Assembly: GCF_008801925.2 (NCBI RefSeq) | Contig: NZ_CP062803.1 | Span: forward strand, 4,216,001 to 4,280,000 | Source of the DNA: Cupriavidus basilensis | Lineage (GTDB): Bacteria; Pseudomonadota; Gammaproteobacteria; Burkholderiales; Burkholderiaceae | Direction: 5' to 3' | DNA: 64,000 bases | Shown: piece after piece, positions 55,576 to 63,771 of the stretch | Position numbering within the stretch: position 1 is the first letter of the stretch | Layout of the letters: each line of letters starts with the position of its first letter | Notes under the pieces: model-generated | Database searches by the model: none | Told to the model about the DNA's origin: nothing | The model's input: only the letters and a program-made list of their open reading frames with translations | Translations under genes and position numbers: made by a program

Positions 55576-56034
55576 ATGGAACACATCCACTTCCGGTCTG
55601 CAGTCTTGGCCGATCTTCCCGCCATCGTGGCATTGCTGGCGGACGATGCGCTTGGCAGCCGGCGAGAGATTGTCAGCACGCCCGTGGACGAAAAGTACGT
55701 TACCGCCTTCCACGCCATCGCCGCGGACCCGAATCAGCGTCTCGTGGTCGCCGTGGATGGCGACACGGTCATCGGCACGCTGCAATTGTCGTTCATACCC
55801 GGCATCGCCCGCGCAGGTGCATGGCGCGGGCAAATCGAAGCGGTTCGCATCGCGGCGCCGTTTCGCAGCGCAGGGTTCGGCCGGGAAATGTTCGACTGGG
55901 CGATCTCGGAATGCCGGTCCCGCGGATGCGCCATCGTGCAACTCACCACCGACAAGGGCCGTGCGGATGCGCACCGGTTCTACGAAAGGCTTGGCTTTGT
56001 TGCCAGCCACGAAGGCTACAAGCTGATCCTCTAG
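55576..56034 (+). CDS. GNAT-family N-acetyltransferase
   Basis: A 152-aa acetyltransferase. The acetyl-CoA-binding region reads IAAPFRSAGFGREMFDWAI and the end HRFYERLGFVASHEGYKL. Substrate unknown. ATG 55576 matches the start of similarity (HIHFRSAVLADLPAI). Last gene with the GC-rich host composition before the island on the right. Confidence 0.87.
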   Translation: MEHIHFRSAVLADLPAIVALLADDALGSRREIVSTPVDEKYVTAFHAIAADPNQRLVVAVDGDTVIGTLQLSFIPGIARAGAWRGQIEAVRIAAPFRSAGFGREMFDWAISECRSRGCAIVQLTTDKGRADAHRFYERLGFVASHEGYKLIL

Positions 56035-56066
56035 GCCGGCCAAAAACGGGAGGCAGGAAAACGGGG

Positions 56067-56252
56067 ATGTTGGGGGTGATGTGGCAAGAACTGCCAAGGA
56101 AAATCTTGGTGCGCCATACAGGACGTGGCTGGGCACTGGGAGGAAATTGTGCTTTGGCCGGCGCCGAACAAGAAAGGGCGTTCGTAGTGGAATACGCGGG
56201 TGGCCTAAAACTACTAGACGCAGGTCGCATGCACAGGCGCATGTATATGTAA
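56067..56252 (+). CDS. Short ORF at the island boundary
   Basis: A 61-codon frame from ATG 56067 with a GGA-containing purine stretch upstream. The predicted peptide (MLGVMWQELPRKILVRHT start) is mixed in composition and not obviously junk, but matches nothing I recognise. Its stop lies inside the palindrome at 56236-56271. It could be a remnant of a mobile element. Confidence 0.25.
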   Translation: MLGVMWQELPRKILVRHTGRGWALGGNCALAGAEQERAFVVEYAGGLKLLDAGRMHRRMYM

Positions 56253-56271
56253 CGATTACATATCATGCGCC
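56236..56271. repeat. 36-bp near-perfect palindrome
   Basis: GGCGCATG...CATGCGCC form the outer arms and TATGTAA-CGA-TTACATA the inner arms; a single extra base breaks the symmetry. There is no T-run, so it is not a standard terminator. It lies where composition changes, so it may be a recombination or protein-binding site linked to the island. Confidence 0.6.
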
Positions 56272-56318
56272 TACAACGCAGATGCTGTCGATTTTTACGT
56301 TGTAATCATGGATGCATC

Positions 56319-56390
56319 GTCACTTTAGGCTGCAATCAGTCATGGTCCCGAGGCTCGCGCGGCCTGTCCGAGTCCTGGCTCTAAAGTGAC
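56319..56390. repeat. 10-bp inverted repeats (GTCACTTTAG/CTAAAGTGAC) flanking 52 bp
   Basis: A perfect 10-bp inverted repeat at 56319-56328 and 56381-56390, enclosing a GC-rich segment. The layout looks like the ends of a tiny non-coding element or a fused pair of insertion-sequence ends. No target-site duplication was recognised. The 56035-56440 interval holds otherwise only the short ORF and the palindrome. Confidence 0.45.
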
Positions 56391-56440
56391 TTGATAACGG
56401 CCACCACTAGTGCGCGCAGCGTCCGCCACCCTGGCGATGT

Positions 56441-57205
56441 CTATGCTGCGATATCAGCTGGGCGCTCCGTAAAACGGCGCGCATGCACCCTTCGGCCCTC
56501 CTTACCTTCTCGCGGAAACCAGATGTTGTTTCCCCGCACTAAATTCTCGCCAGCGAGGAAAGACATGAGGTTGTGTACAAAATATCCAGGCGCCATCTGC
56601 TCGACCTCATAATGGTGCCAATGCCGGTAGTGGGCTTGCCCAGATTCAGGATGTGTCGGCCAGTATTTTATGAACGTTGATGGACCAATCGAGACGTGAT
56701 TGACAATACGACTCTCTTGCCCCTGTGCTGCTGCGTCTATGTGTTCTAGCAACGTGCCGGGAGTCCCATTACCTTCGAATGCGAAAATACCTGAGAAGAG
56801 TCGCTTCTCTGTCTCGTACCGGCGAACCAAACCACAATTATCGGCAAGTTTGACAGTTGCCTGTCGAAATCCCGTTGAGTTCAAACTCGATTTCACTTCG
56901 ATTATTCCCACACATGCCGCCGGCGGAACGAAAACGAGGTCGCCGCCCTTGTAGAGTACGGGAAGCGTATTGTCATAAATCAGCACATCAATTTGCGTAG
57001 ATGGCCCGCTGTCCGTGACCACAAATCCTGACGCCACCGAATAATTTGATGGCAAGGTTCGCGAAATTAGCGCACGCAAAACGGACTCCTTCCAGGCGCC
57101 ATCCGTTGCCCAGTGGCGGTCTTCTATAAGGTGTCTTACTCTATTTTTAAGAGCATTGCACTCTTCTGTAATCGACTGCAAATAGGACGTAATGTCGATA
57201 GGCAT
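56441..57205 (-). CDS. DUF6602-type PD-(D/E)XK nuclease-like protein
   Basis: A 254-aa protein with a restriction-endonuclease-like core: Glu40 in the first helix (WKESVLRAL), Asp73 in QIDVLIYD and Glu103-x-Lys105 in GIIEVKSSL. These form the complete E-D-ExK metal site. The start ATG 57205 has GGAGG five to six bases upstream. Such proteins are common in defence islands and probably cut nucleic acid. Base composition is less GC-rich than the chromosome. Last gene of the leftward XRE unit, 33 bp after the secreted-protein gene. Confidence 0.75.
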   Translation of the reverse strand: MPIDITSYLQSITEECNALKNRVRHLIEDRHWATDGAWKESVLRALISRTLPSNYSVASGFVVTDSGPSTQIDVLIYDNTLPVLYKGGDLVFVPPAACVGIIEVKSSLNSTGFRQATVKLADNCGLVRRYETEKRLFSGIFAFEGNGTPGTLLEHIDAAAQGQESRIVNHVSIGPSTFIKYWPTHPESGQAHYRHWHHYEVEQMAPGYFVHNLMSFLAGENLVRGNNIWFPREGKEGRRVHARRFTERPADIAA

Positions 57206-57238
57206 GCGACCCTCCAATTCCCACGCTATTTATCTGGC

Positions 57239-58150
57239 TTAATCGATGGCTCGCGTTACAGGTTTTGCAACGATAAAAACATCCTTCTCCGGTTTATAGA
57301 TTGGCGTCGTTTCTCGAAGGATGGCGAGCGGCATTGCGAACAGCGTTGCAAAGACCGAAGTTGACTCCGGAGGAATCGTGAGCGTCATGAAGTGTTTGGT
57401 TGTGATGCTCACACGACCGTTAGAATCTACCGCTCGCACAAGAGCGAAGAGCATTAAAGGCAGATTCGAGCGTTGGTCAATTGCCAACCCGCTCCGACCG
57501 CCAAGGTAAATCGTAAGCGAGCAAGGGGTTGCCGCGCGGGGTGGCAGAGGCAGGGGGGACCATTGGGTCTCGCCAATAATAAAGCCGGCCTCATGTTCAC
57601 CGTGCGATGCCAAAAACGATAGCGATGTAATAGTCACCGGATTTGAGCGTGCGTTATTGAATACTCCGCTAATCAACAGATTATCCGATTCGCGCTCAAA
57701 CTTGAAATCGTGGAAAGTCAGAGATACGTCGTGCGTGCTCGCGGGAGCGGAGCGTATGTTGCGATTGTCCGAATTCAACAGTTTATCCTTGAGACTGTCA
57801 AAGATGGCCTTCCGGCAAGCGTTTCTGCTTTGCTGAGCGGCAAGAAGGTCTTTCTGTAGTAGGCCGGCGTAGTCCTCGCTCCGATACGTTGCAGCTCCAC
57901 CGAAGCCCGCATCGGCCGCAGCCTTGATTGCGCCAGCGAGCTTCGCTTTCACTTCCCCGGACATCTCCCAAGACTGTTGTGAGCCCTTAAGGGGAACCTC
58001 GTCACACATCGCGTTGGCAAATTCTCTGATTTGGTCCAACGCTTCCTTGGTCGTGTTGCTAGCAGCTGCATGCCCCGCCAAGGATAAACAAGTCAGTGCA
58101 AGCGCAAGCAGGTAACGACTCATCTGGGTAAGCGAAACTGAGTAGGCCAT
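57239..58150 (-). CDS. Exported protein with conserved N-terminal helical domain
   Basis: A protein of up to 303 aa. A signal peptide (SRYLLALALTCLSLAGHAAA) starts at internal Met10, so ATG 58123 is an equally good start. The next 90 residues form a helical module with two Cys (NAMCDEVPLKG and SRNACRKAIF) and LLQKDLL; I recall this pattern from many unannotated bacterial proteins but cannot name it. The second half (about 140-300) is beta-rich. Adjacent to a nuclease-like gene and in the XRE-led unit, it may be a sensor. Not recognised further. Confidence 0.6.
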   Translation of the reverse strand: MAYSVSLTQMSRYLLALALTCLSLAGHAAASNTTKEALDQIREFANAMCDEVPLKGSQQSWEMSGEVKAKLAGAIKAAADAGFGGAATYRSEDYAGLLQKDLLAAQQSRNACRKAIFDSLKDKLLNSDNRNIRSAPASTHDVSLTFHDFKFERESDNLLISGVFNNARSNPVTITSLSFLASHGEHEAGFIIGETQWSPLPLPPRAATPCSLTIYLGGRSGLAIDQRSNLPLMLFALVRAVDSNGRVSITTKHFMTLTIPPESTSVFATLFAMPLAILRETTPIYKPEKDVFIVAKPVTRAID

Positions 58151-58283
58151 GATGTTAGTGTGACTTAAGGTCGACTCGCAGAATATCAATTCCACCGCGC
58201 GGGCGCAATGCACCACCCTGGTGGCGGCCTCAGTCCTGAATTTTGGCGTCAGATGTCCTGGTATAAAGTCCTGGGACGAGCGC

Positions 58284-58517
58284 TCAGCTCGATGCGGCAC
58301 GGGAAGCAACAATCAACGAGGAGCCGGCCAGGGTAATTCGGCAGTTCGTTTCTCTTAGCGCGACCCAATATGCGGCGAATCGATGTACATACACGACGGC
58401 CGGAAAGAATTCCCCGGAAGGCTTGTCGGCGGGTGTGAGGAACACCCCGCCGAGCATGTCTACTCGTTCGACAGGTACAAACCGGTCGGCCTTCGAAGTG
58501 CCCAATAGGGCCCACAC
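58284..58517 (-). CDS. Small ORF between XRE and exported-protein genes
   Basis: A 77-codon frame from GTG 58517, starting right after an in-frame stop and 17 bp after the XRE stop. Composition is protein-like (VVYVHRFAAYWVALRETNC), but there is no ribosome site; ATG 58454 (MLGGVFLTP) is an alternative start. CCACAC/GTGTGG form a hairpin over the junction (58512-58529). The 133 bp after it, up to the exported-protein start, are AT-richer and may hold a promoter. Confidence 0.35.
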   Translation of the reverse strand: MWALLGTSKADRFVPVERVDMLGGVFLTPADKPSGEFFPAVVYVHRFAAYWVALRETNCRITLAGSSLIVASRAASS

Positions 58518-58534
58518 TCAATTGTGTGGCGCTG

Positions 58535-58813
58535 TTAGCCGCTCGGTTCAATAAGCTTCTCTAGCAGCGAGACAGTGCGTCTTGCATTCTCCAGCGCACC
58601 CTCAAGCCCAACCTCCGCATGATGTCGACCGTGCACCGCTTCTGCCAGTTGGCGGAGGCAGTAATTGATGAGGTGAGTTGGCGCGCCGAGCTTTCCGGAC
58701 TCGTATCTGGAAAGGCAGGACTTGTTGATGCGCAGGGAGGCTGCGAATTCTGCTTGCGTGCTCTTGCCGCGCGCCCAGCGAATAAGTTCGCCCTGAGTTT
58801 CGGGAGGAAACAT
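58535..58813 (-). CDS. XRE-family helix-turn-helix regulator
   Basis: A 92-aa DNA-binding protein. The Cro/CI helix-turn-helix is at about 18-40 (TQAEFAASLRINKSCLSRYE). The C-terminal part (about 60-90) is helical and may dimerise. The gene faces the ATPase gene across a 96-bp region with a perfect palindrome, so it is very probably the repressor of the defence-like operon and of itself. Confidence 0.85.
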   Translation of the reverse strand: MFPPETQGELIRWARGKSTQAEFAASLRINKSCLSRYESGKLGAPTHLINYCLRQLAEAVHGRHHAEVGLEGALENARRTVSLLEKLIEPSG

Positions 58814-58821
58814 TCAACGTT

Positions 58822-58859
58822 GATGCTACAATGACATTAAGATGCTATAATAGCATCTT
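58822..58859 (+). promoter_or_regulatory. Divergent operator/promoter with GATGCTA sites over an extended -10
   Basis: AAGATGCTA-TAA-TAGCATCTT (58839-58859) is a perfect 9-bp-arm palindrome. Within it lies the extended -10 TGC-TATAAT (58843-58851) directed at the ATPase gene. A further GATGCTA half-site is at 58822-58828, 19 bp away (about two helix turns). Bound XRE dimer would directly cover the -10. Confidence 0.7.
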
Positions 58860-58909
58860 CGGACGAGCATGTCGCCTATACTTCGTCTCGAGACTTTTAG
58901 AGGTTCCTG

Positions 58910-59917
58910 ATGGCCCGTTCCGACCAAGTGAAGGCACTGCTGCGCGCATACGCTGGTGACAATCACGAGCATTTCTTCGCGGTTGCCATGCAAATGGCCG
59001 CGGACGAAGCACATCGTGGACACACCAAGCTCGCTGCTGAGCTGCGCGACCTAGTCGACGCGGCGAAGGCTGGCAGGGTCTCGGCGGGCGGGGCGGCCCG
59101 CAGCAAAGTTAGTCAGCGCCCAATTCCCCTCGCGCAGCCGAAGGGCGAGCTGTCGGAACTGTTGAGCGTCCAGTATCCGCACGAGCACCTGCAACACATG
59201 GTGTTACCGGATGCGGTCCGAAACAAGCTCAACCGCGTTTTGCGCGAGCAGCGGCATCACGAGCAACTGCGCACGTACGGACTGAGTCCGCGTCGCAAAC
59301 TCTTACTCGTCGGGCCTCCAGGTACAGGTAAGACGATGACCGCTGCGGTTCTCGCTGGCGAGTTGCGACTTCCGCTGTTTACGGCGCGGTTCGACAGTCT
59401 CATCACCAAGTTCATGGGCGAGAGCGCATCGAAGCTGCGCCTCGTTTTCGACGCGCTAAAGATGACGCGGGGCGTGTACTTCTTCGACGAATTTGATTCG
59501 TTGGGTCTGCAACGAGGAAGCCAGCACGACGTCGCCGAAATGCGCCGGACCTTAAATATGTTCCTGCAACTGATTGAGCAGGACACATCAGAAAGCTTGA
59601 TTATCGCCGCCACGAACCACGGCAAGGACCTAGATGCAGCGTTGTTCCGTCGTTTTGATGACGTCGTGAAATATGAATCGCCGGACGAACTGCAGATTGA
59701 AGCACTATTGAGAAACAGCTTGGGAACGTTTGTCGCGCCCGACATCGACTTTCAGCGTCTTGCGCTTATCGGCATGGGCGAGTCACACGCCGACATCGTC
59801 AAAGCTTGCCTCGACGCGCTCAAAGACGCGGTCATGGAGGGGCAGGAAAAGATAAGCGAATCAAGCGTCGCGCGACACTTGGAAGAGCGCTCGCTCGGAC
59901 GCAAGCTGCATCCATAG
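58910..59917 (+). CDS. AAA+ ATPase (IetA-like) of a putative defence pair
   Basis: A 335-aa AAA ATPase. About 125 N-terminal residues are helical. Walker A GPPGTGKT is at 135-142, Walker B VYFFDEFDSL at 189-198, sensor-1 Asn236 in AATNH, and Arg residues at RRFD (247-248). The core is closest in look to FtsH/katanin-like ATPases. AGAGG lies six bases before ATG. The S8 protease gene follows by 58 bp. ATPase plus subtilisin-like protease is the make-up of the anti-phage system IetAS, as I recall it; not searched. Confidence 0.88.
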   Translation: MARSDQVKALLRAYAGDNHEHFFAVAMQMAADEAHRGHTKLAAELRDLVDAAKAGRVSAGGAARSKVSQRPIPLAQPKGELSELLSVQYPHEHLQHMVLPDAVRNKLNRVLREQRHHEQLRTYGLSPRRKLLLVGPPGTGKTMTAAVLAGELRLPLFTARFDSLITKFMGESASKLRLVFDALKMTRGVYFFDEFDSLGLQRGSQHDVAEMRRTLNMFLQLIEQDTSESLIIAATNHGKDLDAALFRRFDDVVKYESPDELQIEALLRNSLGTFVAPDIDFQRLALIGMGESHADIVKACLDALKDAVMEGQEKISESSVARHLEERSLGRKLHP

Positions 59918-59975
59918 CACCTAAAATCTTGCTGTAGACTCCAAGCCTATAAAAATAAATCAAGGGCTTGAGAGA

Positions 59976-62531
59976 ATGGCAGACGAACTTCGAAGTCACC
60001 TGTCCATCGACGGGCACGTTTCAACGCTTGCCTTCCGGTCGCCGCTATCGGTACAACGTGATGCGGTGCCGCAAAGAGACAGGGGGGCGCATGGCCGACG
60101 ACTGCTCGGTCAGCTCCAGGAGCTGACTGATAGCATCGTGGCCTTTGAGGAGGCGCGGGAAGCTTTAGGCCTGCCCGAGCGCCGCGGAATGTCAATTGCC
60201 GTCGAATTTAGCCCTCGAGGGGCATTCGACTACGGTTCCGTTGAATGGAAACGTGATGGCATCGAATTGCTGACGGTCCTTGCGCACGTCAACTCAGACG
60301 TGGCAGTCTTGCATGTACCGGATGGCAAGCTCTCTGCCTTCGTCAAACGGGTCACCGAGTACATCGAACTCAACAACCCGAAAGGCACTGCGCCCAAGAA
60401 TGCGTCACTTGTTAATGCAATTGACAACATTCGGCGCGCCGCATTCGCCGAGCTTTGGACTGACACAGCCGAACCACCCGACGACATACAGCCCCATTGG
60501 TTTCAGATTTGGCTGCGGCACACAAGCGGCTCCACTGCCGAGGTGGTTGACCAATTCCGCGAACAGGCGGTGAAGGTCGAAATCCAGGTTGAGCCAGGTT
60601 ATGTAAGTTTTCCAGGCCGTGTGGTCGTCGCCGCACTGGGAACTAGGGCTGCTCTCGAGCATGCAGCTGAACTGCTCGACCTTGTGGCAGAAATCAGACT
60701 CATTGAGCCCAATGCGGAATTCTTCCTTAGCGAACTGACGCCTGCTGAGCAGGCTGACTGGATTCAGGATTTGCTGGACCGCACGACGTTCACCGTCGGT
60801 GACGACGTGCCCCATGTCTGCATTCTCGATACTGGCATTAACCGTGGGCACCCGTTGCTCGGTCCTGCTCTGGACGTAACGGACACCCATACGTACGACC
60901 CGGCTTGGCATAAGGACGACCATGCTGGTCATGGAAGCGAAATGGCTGGGATAGCACTATACGGTGACCTCACTGTTGCGCTGAATACACAGGAAGAACT
61001 CGAAATTCCCCACCGCCTCGAGTCCGTCAAAATTCTGCCGCCAGAGGGTCAAACACCGCCGAGGCTTTGGGGCGCCATCACTGCAGAGTCGGTTGGGCGG
61101 GTTGAGGTTGAAGCAGCCGACCGGCCACGAGTGTTTGCAATGATGACGACATCCGTCGGTCATCTCCTCGGAGCACCTTCGGAGTGGTCTGCGACAATTG
61201 ACCAGCTAGCCTTTGGGCGCGCTCCCGTTGATATTACTGACCTTGATAGCGATGACGACGACGCTCCATGGGTTTCCCGCCTTTTTGTCCTATCGGCCGG
61301 CAATGTCGAATGGCAGTACTGGAATGAATATCCGGAAACGAACGCCCGAAGTCCGGTCCAGAATCCAGGCCAGTCGTGGAACGCCCTTACGGTAGGCGCT
61401 GCCACTACGCTGACCCAAATCGATACGAAGAAGTATGGGACACTTACTGCCATTGCTGCTTCAGGTCACTTGTCGCCAGCGTCAACAACGTCAGTGCTCT
61501 GGACGCGTTCAGCGTGGCCGTTTAAGCCCGATGTCGTCGCAGAGGGTGGCAACGGTTCGCTCGATGGCGGCATCCATGTCACCGTCGGTCCGGAGTCGCT
61601 TCGAGTATTGACCACCTCGAGCGACCCGACGGGCGAACCATTTGCAGCGTCGGGTGACACCAGCGCGGCGGCAGCGGAAGTGGCAAGAATTTGCGCGTAC
61701 CTCCGGGCAAGGTATCCACAATACTGGCCGGAAACGATTCGGGGCCTCATCGTTCACGGGGCAGACCATACCGAGGCCATGCGCGCCACCTTACCGGATG
61801 AAACTAAACGTGCGGACAAGGAGCAACTGCTTCGCACCTTCGGTTACGGAATGGTAAACGCTGCACAGTCGGAATACTCGACTGCGCACAGACCGACGTT
61901 GGTTATACAACGGCAGTTCAACCCGTATCATCAGAAGGAGAATGGCAGCATCGTACTCGGTGAAATGCAGCTTCACGACCTGCCATGGCCGGTCGAAGAA
62001 CTGCAGCGACTGGGGGCTGCACAAGTCGAACTCCGTATCACACTCTCCTACTTCGTCGAGCCGAATCCGAGTTCGCGTGGCTGGCAGAGCAAATTTCGCT
62101 ACCAGTCTTATGCGCTGCGCTTCGCTGTCAAAGCGGCGACGGAAGATGACGACCAGTTCAAGCGCCGAATTAACAAGCTGGAACGCGTTCCCGAGGAAGA
62201 CGCCGCGTTCAACGACCCGGACGTCGGGCAGTGGAGGTATGGTGCTCAGCTGCGTGCCCGCGGTTCGCTGCACTCGGACATTTGGACTGGAACTGCCGCG
62301 CAGCTTGGCTCAAAATCCAAGATAGCAGTGTTTCCGGTCGGCGGATGGTGGAAGGACTGGAAGGAGGCGAAGCAGTACGACTCCGAAGCGAGGTACTCCC
62401 TAATTGTATCTCTACGGGCCAGCGACGACATAGACACGGACATCTATGCACCAATCGCCGCCATCGTCGAGCAGGAGGCCGTGATTGCTGTTGATGTTGA
62501 TGTCGGCTCTACAGACGCAGACCTTGCGTAG
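59976..62531 (+). CDS. S8 subtilisin-like serine protease (IetS-like)
   Basis: An 851-aa protease without signal peptide, so probably cytoplasmic. A 270-residue N-terminal region comes before the catalytic domain: Asp285 in CILDTGINRGHP, His319 in AGHGSEMAG, oxyanion Asn443 in LSAGN, and Ser563 in GDTSAAAAEVA. The Ser motif is GDTSAAAA instead of GTSMAAP. An acidic run lies at 422-429. The C-terminal 200 residues are beta-rich. Paired with the AAA ATPase, which may unfold or regulate targets. Likely role in phage defence by target cleavage, by analogy to IetAS. Confidence 0.88.
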   Translation: MADELRSHLSIDGHVSTLAFRSPLSVQRDAVPQRDRGAHGRRLLGQLQELTDSIVAFEEAREALGLPERRGMSIAVEFSPRGAFDYGSVEWKRDGIELLTVLAHVNSDVAVLHVPDGKLSAFVKRVTEYIELNNPKGTAPKNASLVNAIDNIRRAAFAELWTDTAEPPDDIQPHWFQIWLRHTSGSTAEVVDQFREQAVKVEIQVEPGYVSFPGRVVVAALGTRAALEHAAELLDLVAEIRLIEPNAEFFLSELTPAEQADWIQDLLDRTTFTVGDDVPHVCILDTGINRGHPLLGPALDVTDTHTYDPAWHKDDHAGHGSEMAGIALYGDLTVALNTQEELEIPHRLESVKILPPEGQTPPRLWGAITAESVGRVEVEAADRPRVFAMMTTSVGHLLGAPSEWSATIDQLAFGRAPVDITDLDSDDDDAPWVSRLFVLSAGNVEWQYWNEYPETNARSPVQNPGQSWNALTVGAATTLTQIDTKKYGTLTAIAASGHLSPASTTSVLWTRSAWPFKPDVVAEGGNGSLDGGIHVTVGPESLRVLTTSSDPTGEPFAASGDTSAAAAEVARICAYLRARYPQYWPETIRGLIVHGADHTEAMRATLPDETKRADKEQLLRTFGYGMVNAAQSEYSTAHRPTLVIQRQFNPYHQKENGSIVLGEMQLHDLPWPVEELQRLGAAQVELRITLSYFVEPNPSSRGWQSKFRYQSYALRFAVKAATEDDDQFKRRINKLERVPEEDAAFNDPDVGQWRYGAQLRARGSLHSDIWTGTAAQLGSKSKIAVFPVGGWWKDWKEAKQYDSEARYSLIVSLRASDDIDTDIYAPIAAIVEQEAVIAVDVDVGSTDADLA

Positions 62532-62655
62532 CGACGAACGCTTCAAATAGCCTGCAAAGCAATTGCGTTCAGTCGGTGCACGATTTGCCTACTACTGTGC
62601 GCGAGGCGGGATGCCATCTATTCACTCCATTCCAGGCAATTTTTCCGAGTGACCA

Positions 62656-63771
62656 ATGCCTATTGACCTGTTTGCAGACCTCGGTCGGCCGAACTCTGAG
62701 TTGCATCCACAGTTCGTAGCCCTCAGGGACCTCCCTGGCTATGCGCCCGCTAGAGGATTGATTCGAGAACTGCAGGAGCACTTTGTTGACGCGGACGGAA
62801 ACTTTGTCGAACAGTTTCAAACTTTCGCGTTTGATGCAAGAACCTTTGAGTTCTACCTAGCCGCAATGTTTAAGGCGATAGGACACGAAATTGACCGTAG
62901 CGTTGACAGGCCCGACTTTCTCATCAGCAAGAACGGAGTTACGGCGGCAGTAGAGGCTGTGACTGCCAACCCGCCCCCTGGGAAAGGCATACAGCCGTAC
63001 TCCGCACTCGTGAAAGACTTATCACCTGATGAAGTAGTTCAACATTTTGAAAACACGGTACCCATCCGTCTTGGCAGCCCGCTATTTTCAAAGTTGAAGA
63101 AGCAGTACTGGTTACTCCCCCACGTGGCTGGTCGCCCATTAGTTTTGGCAATCCAGGACTTTCACACGGCGGGGTCCCTAATGTCCTCTAGTGCTCCTCT
63201 GATGCGCTACCTGTACGGACTCGGACACCAATGGTGGCACGACGCAAGTGGGAAACTCGTCATTGAAGGATACGAACTGGTTGAGCACCAGCTAGGTACA
63301 AAAAAGATACCCTCTGGATTTTTTTTCCAACCGGACGCAGAGTACATATCAGCGGTACTGTTCTGCAACAGTGGAACCATCCCTAAGTTCAACAGGATGG
63401 GGCACCAAGGGAAGTACCAAACTAAAGGTGTACGTATGCTCCGTTGTGGAACGTGTTACCGCCACGACCCTAATGCGACGATGCCAAAACCTTTCGTATA
63501 CGAAGTAGGTTCCCCCGATAGAGAGCCAGAAACGTGGGCCGAAGGTACGGTCTTGCTTCGAAATCCCAATGCCTTGCACCCCTTGCCTAGCGAATGGCTC
63601 GGTGCCTCAGCCGAAGAAAACCTAGTCGACGGAACCGTTGTCACGACATTTGCAGAGCCATTCCTCCCGTATATGTCAATGACGAAGATATTCCATGGCG
63701 CGTCCAGAGGTGACTTGCGGAAAGAGGCTGAGAAGCTGGCCAAGGCTTTGCTATCCATTTTTCCCTCGTGA
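62656..63771 (+). CDS. Uncharacterised protein with nuclease-like N-terminus
   Basis: A 371-aa protein, third gene of the rightward unit, 124 bp after the protease. The part around 60-105 looks like a PD-(D/E)XK core: Glu65 in a helix (RTFEFYLAAMF), Asp87 in RPDFLIS, then Glu100 in AAVEAVTA. The Lys expected two residues after Glu100 is Val, so activity is uncertain. A CxxC-like CGTC lies at about 270. I do not recognise the family. Composition matches the island. Confidence 0.6.
   Translation: MPIDLFADLGRPNSELHPQFVALRDLPGYAPARGLIRELQEHFVDADGNFVEQFQTFAFDARTFEFYLAAMFKAIGHEIDRSVDRPDFLISKNGVTAAVEAVTANPPPGKGIQPYSALVKDLSPDEVVQHFENTVPIRLGSPLFSKLKKQYWLLPHVAGRPLVLAIQDFHTAGSLMSSSAPLMRYLYGLGHQWWHDASGKLVIEGYELVEHQLGTKKIPSGFFFQPDAEYISAVLFCNSGTIPKFNRMGHQGKYQTKGVRMLRCGTCYRHDPNATMPKPFVYEVGSPDREPETWAEGTVLLRNPNALHPLPSEWLGASAEENLVDGTVVTTFAEPFLPYMSMTKIFHGASRGDLRKEAEKLAKALLSIFPS

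Noticed and set aside
56236..56271. Palindrome as a dif/XerCD site
   Set aside because: One arm faintly resembles the XerC half of dif, but the 11-6-11 layout and the XerD half are not matched.
56319..56390. Segment between inverted repeats as a tRNA or tRNA remnant
   Set aside because: No acceptor stem, T-loop or anticodon arm could be drawn.
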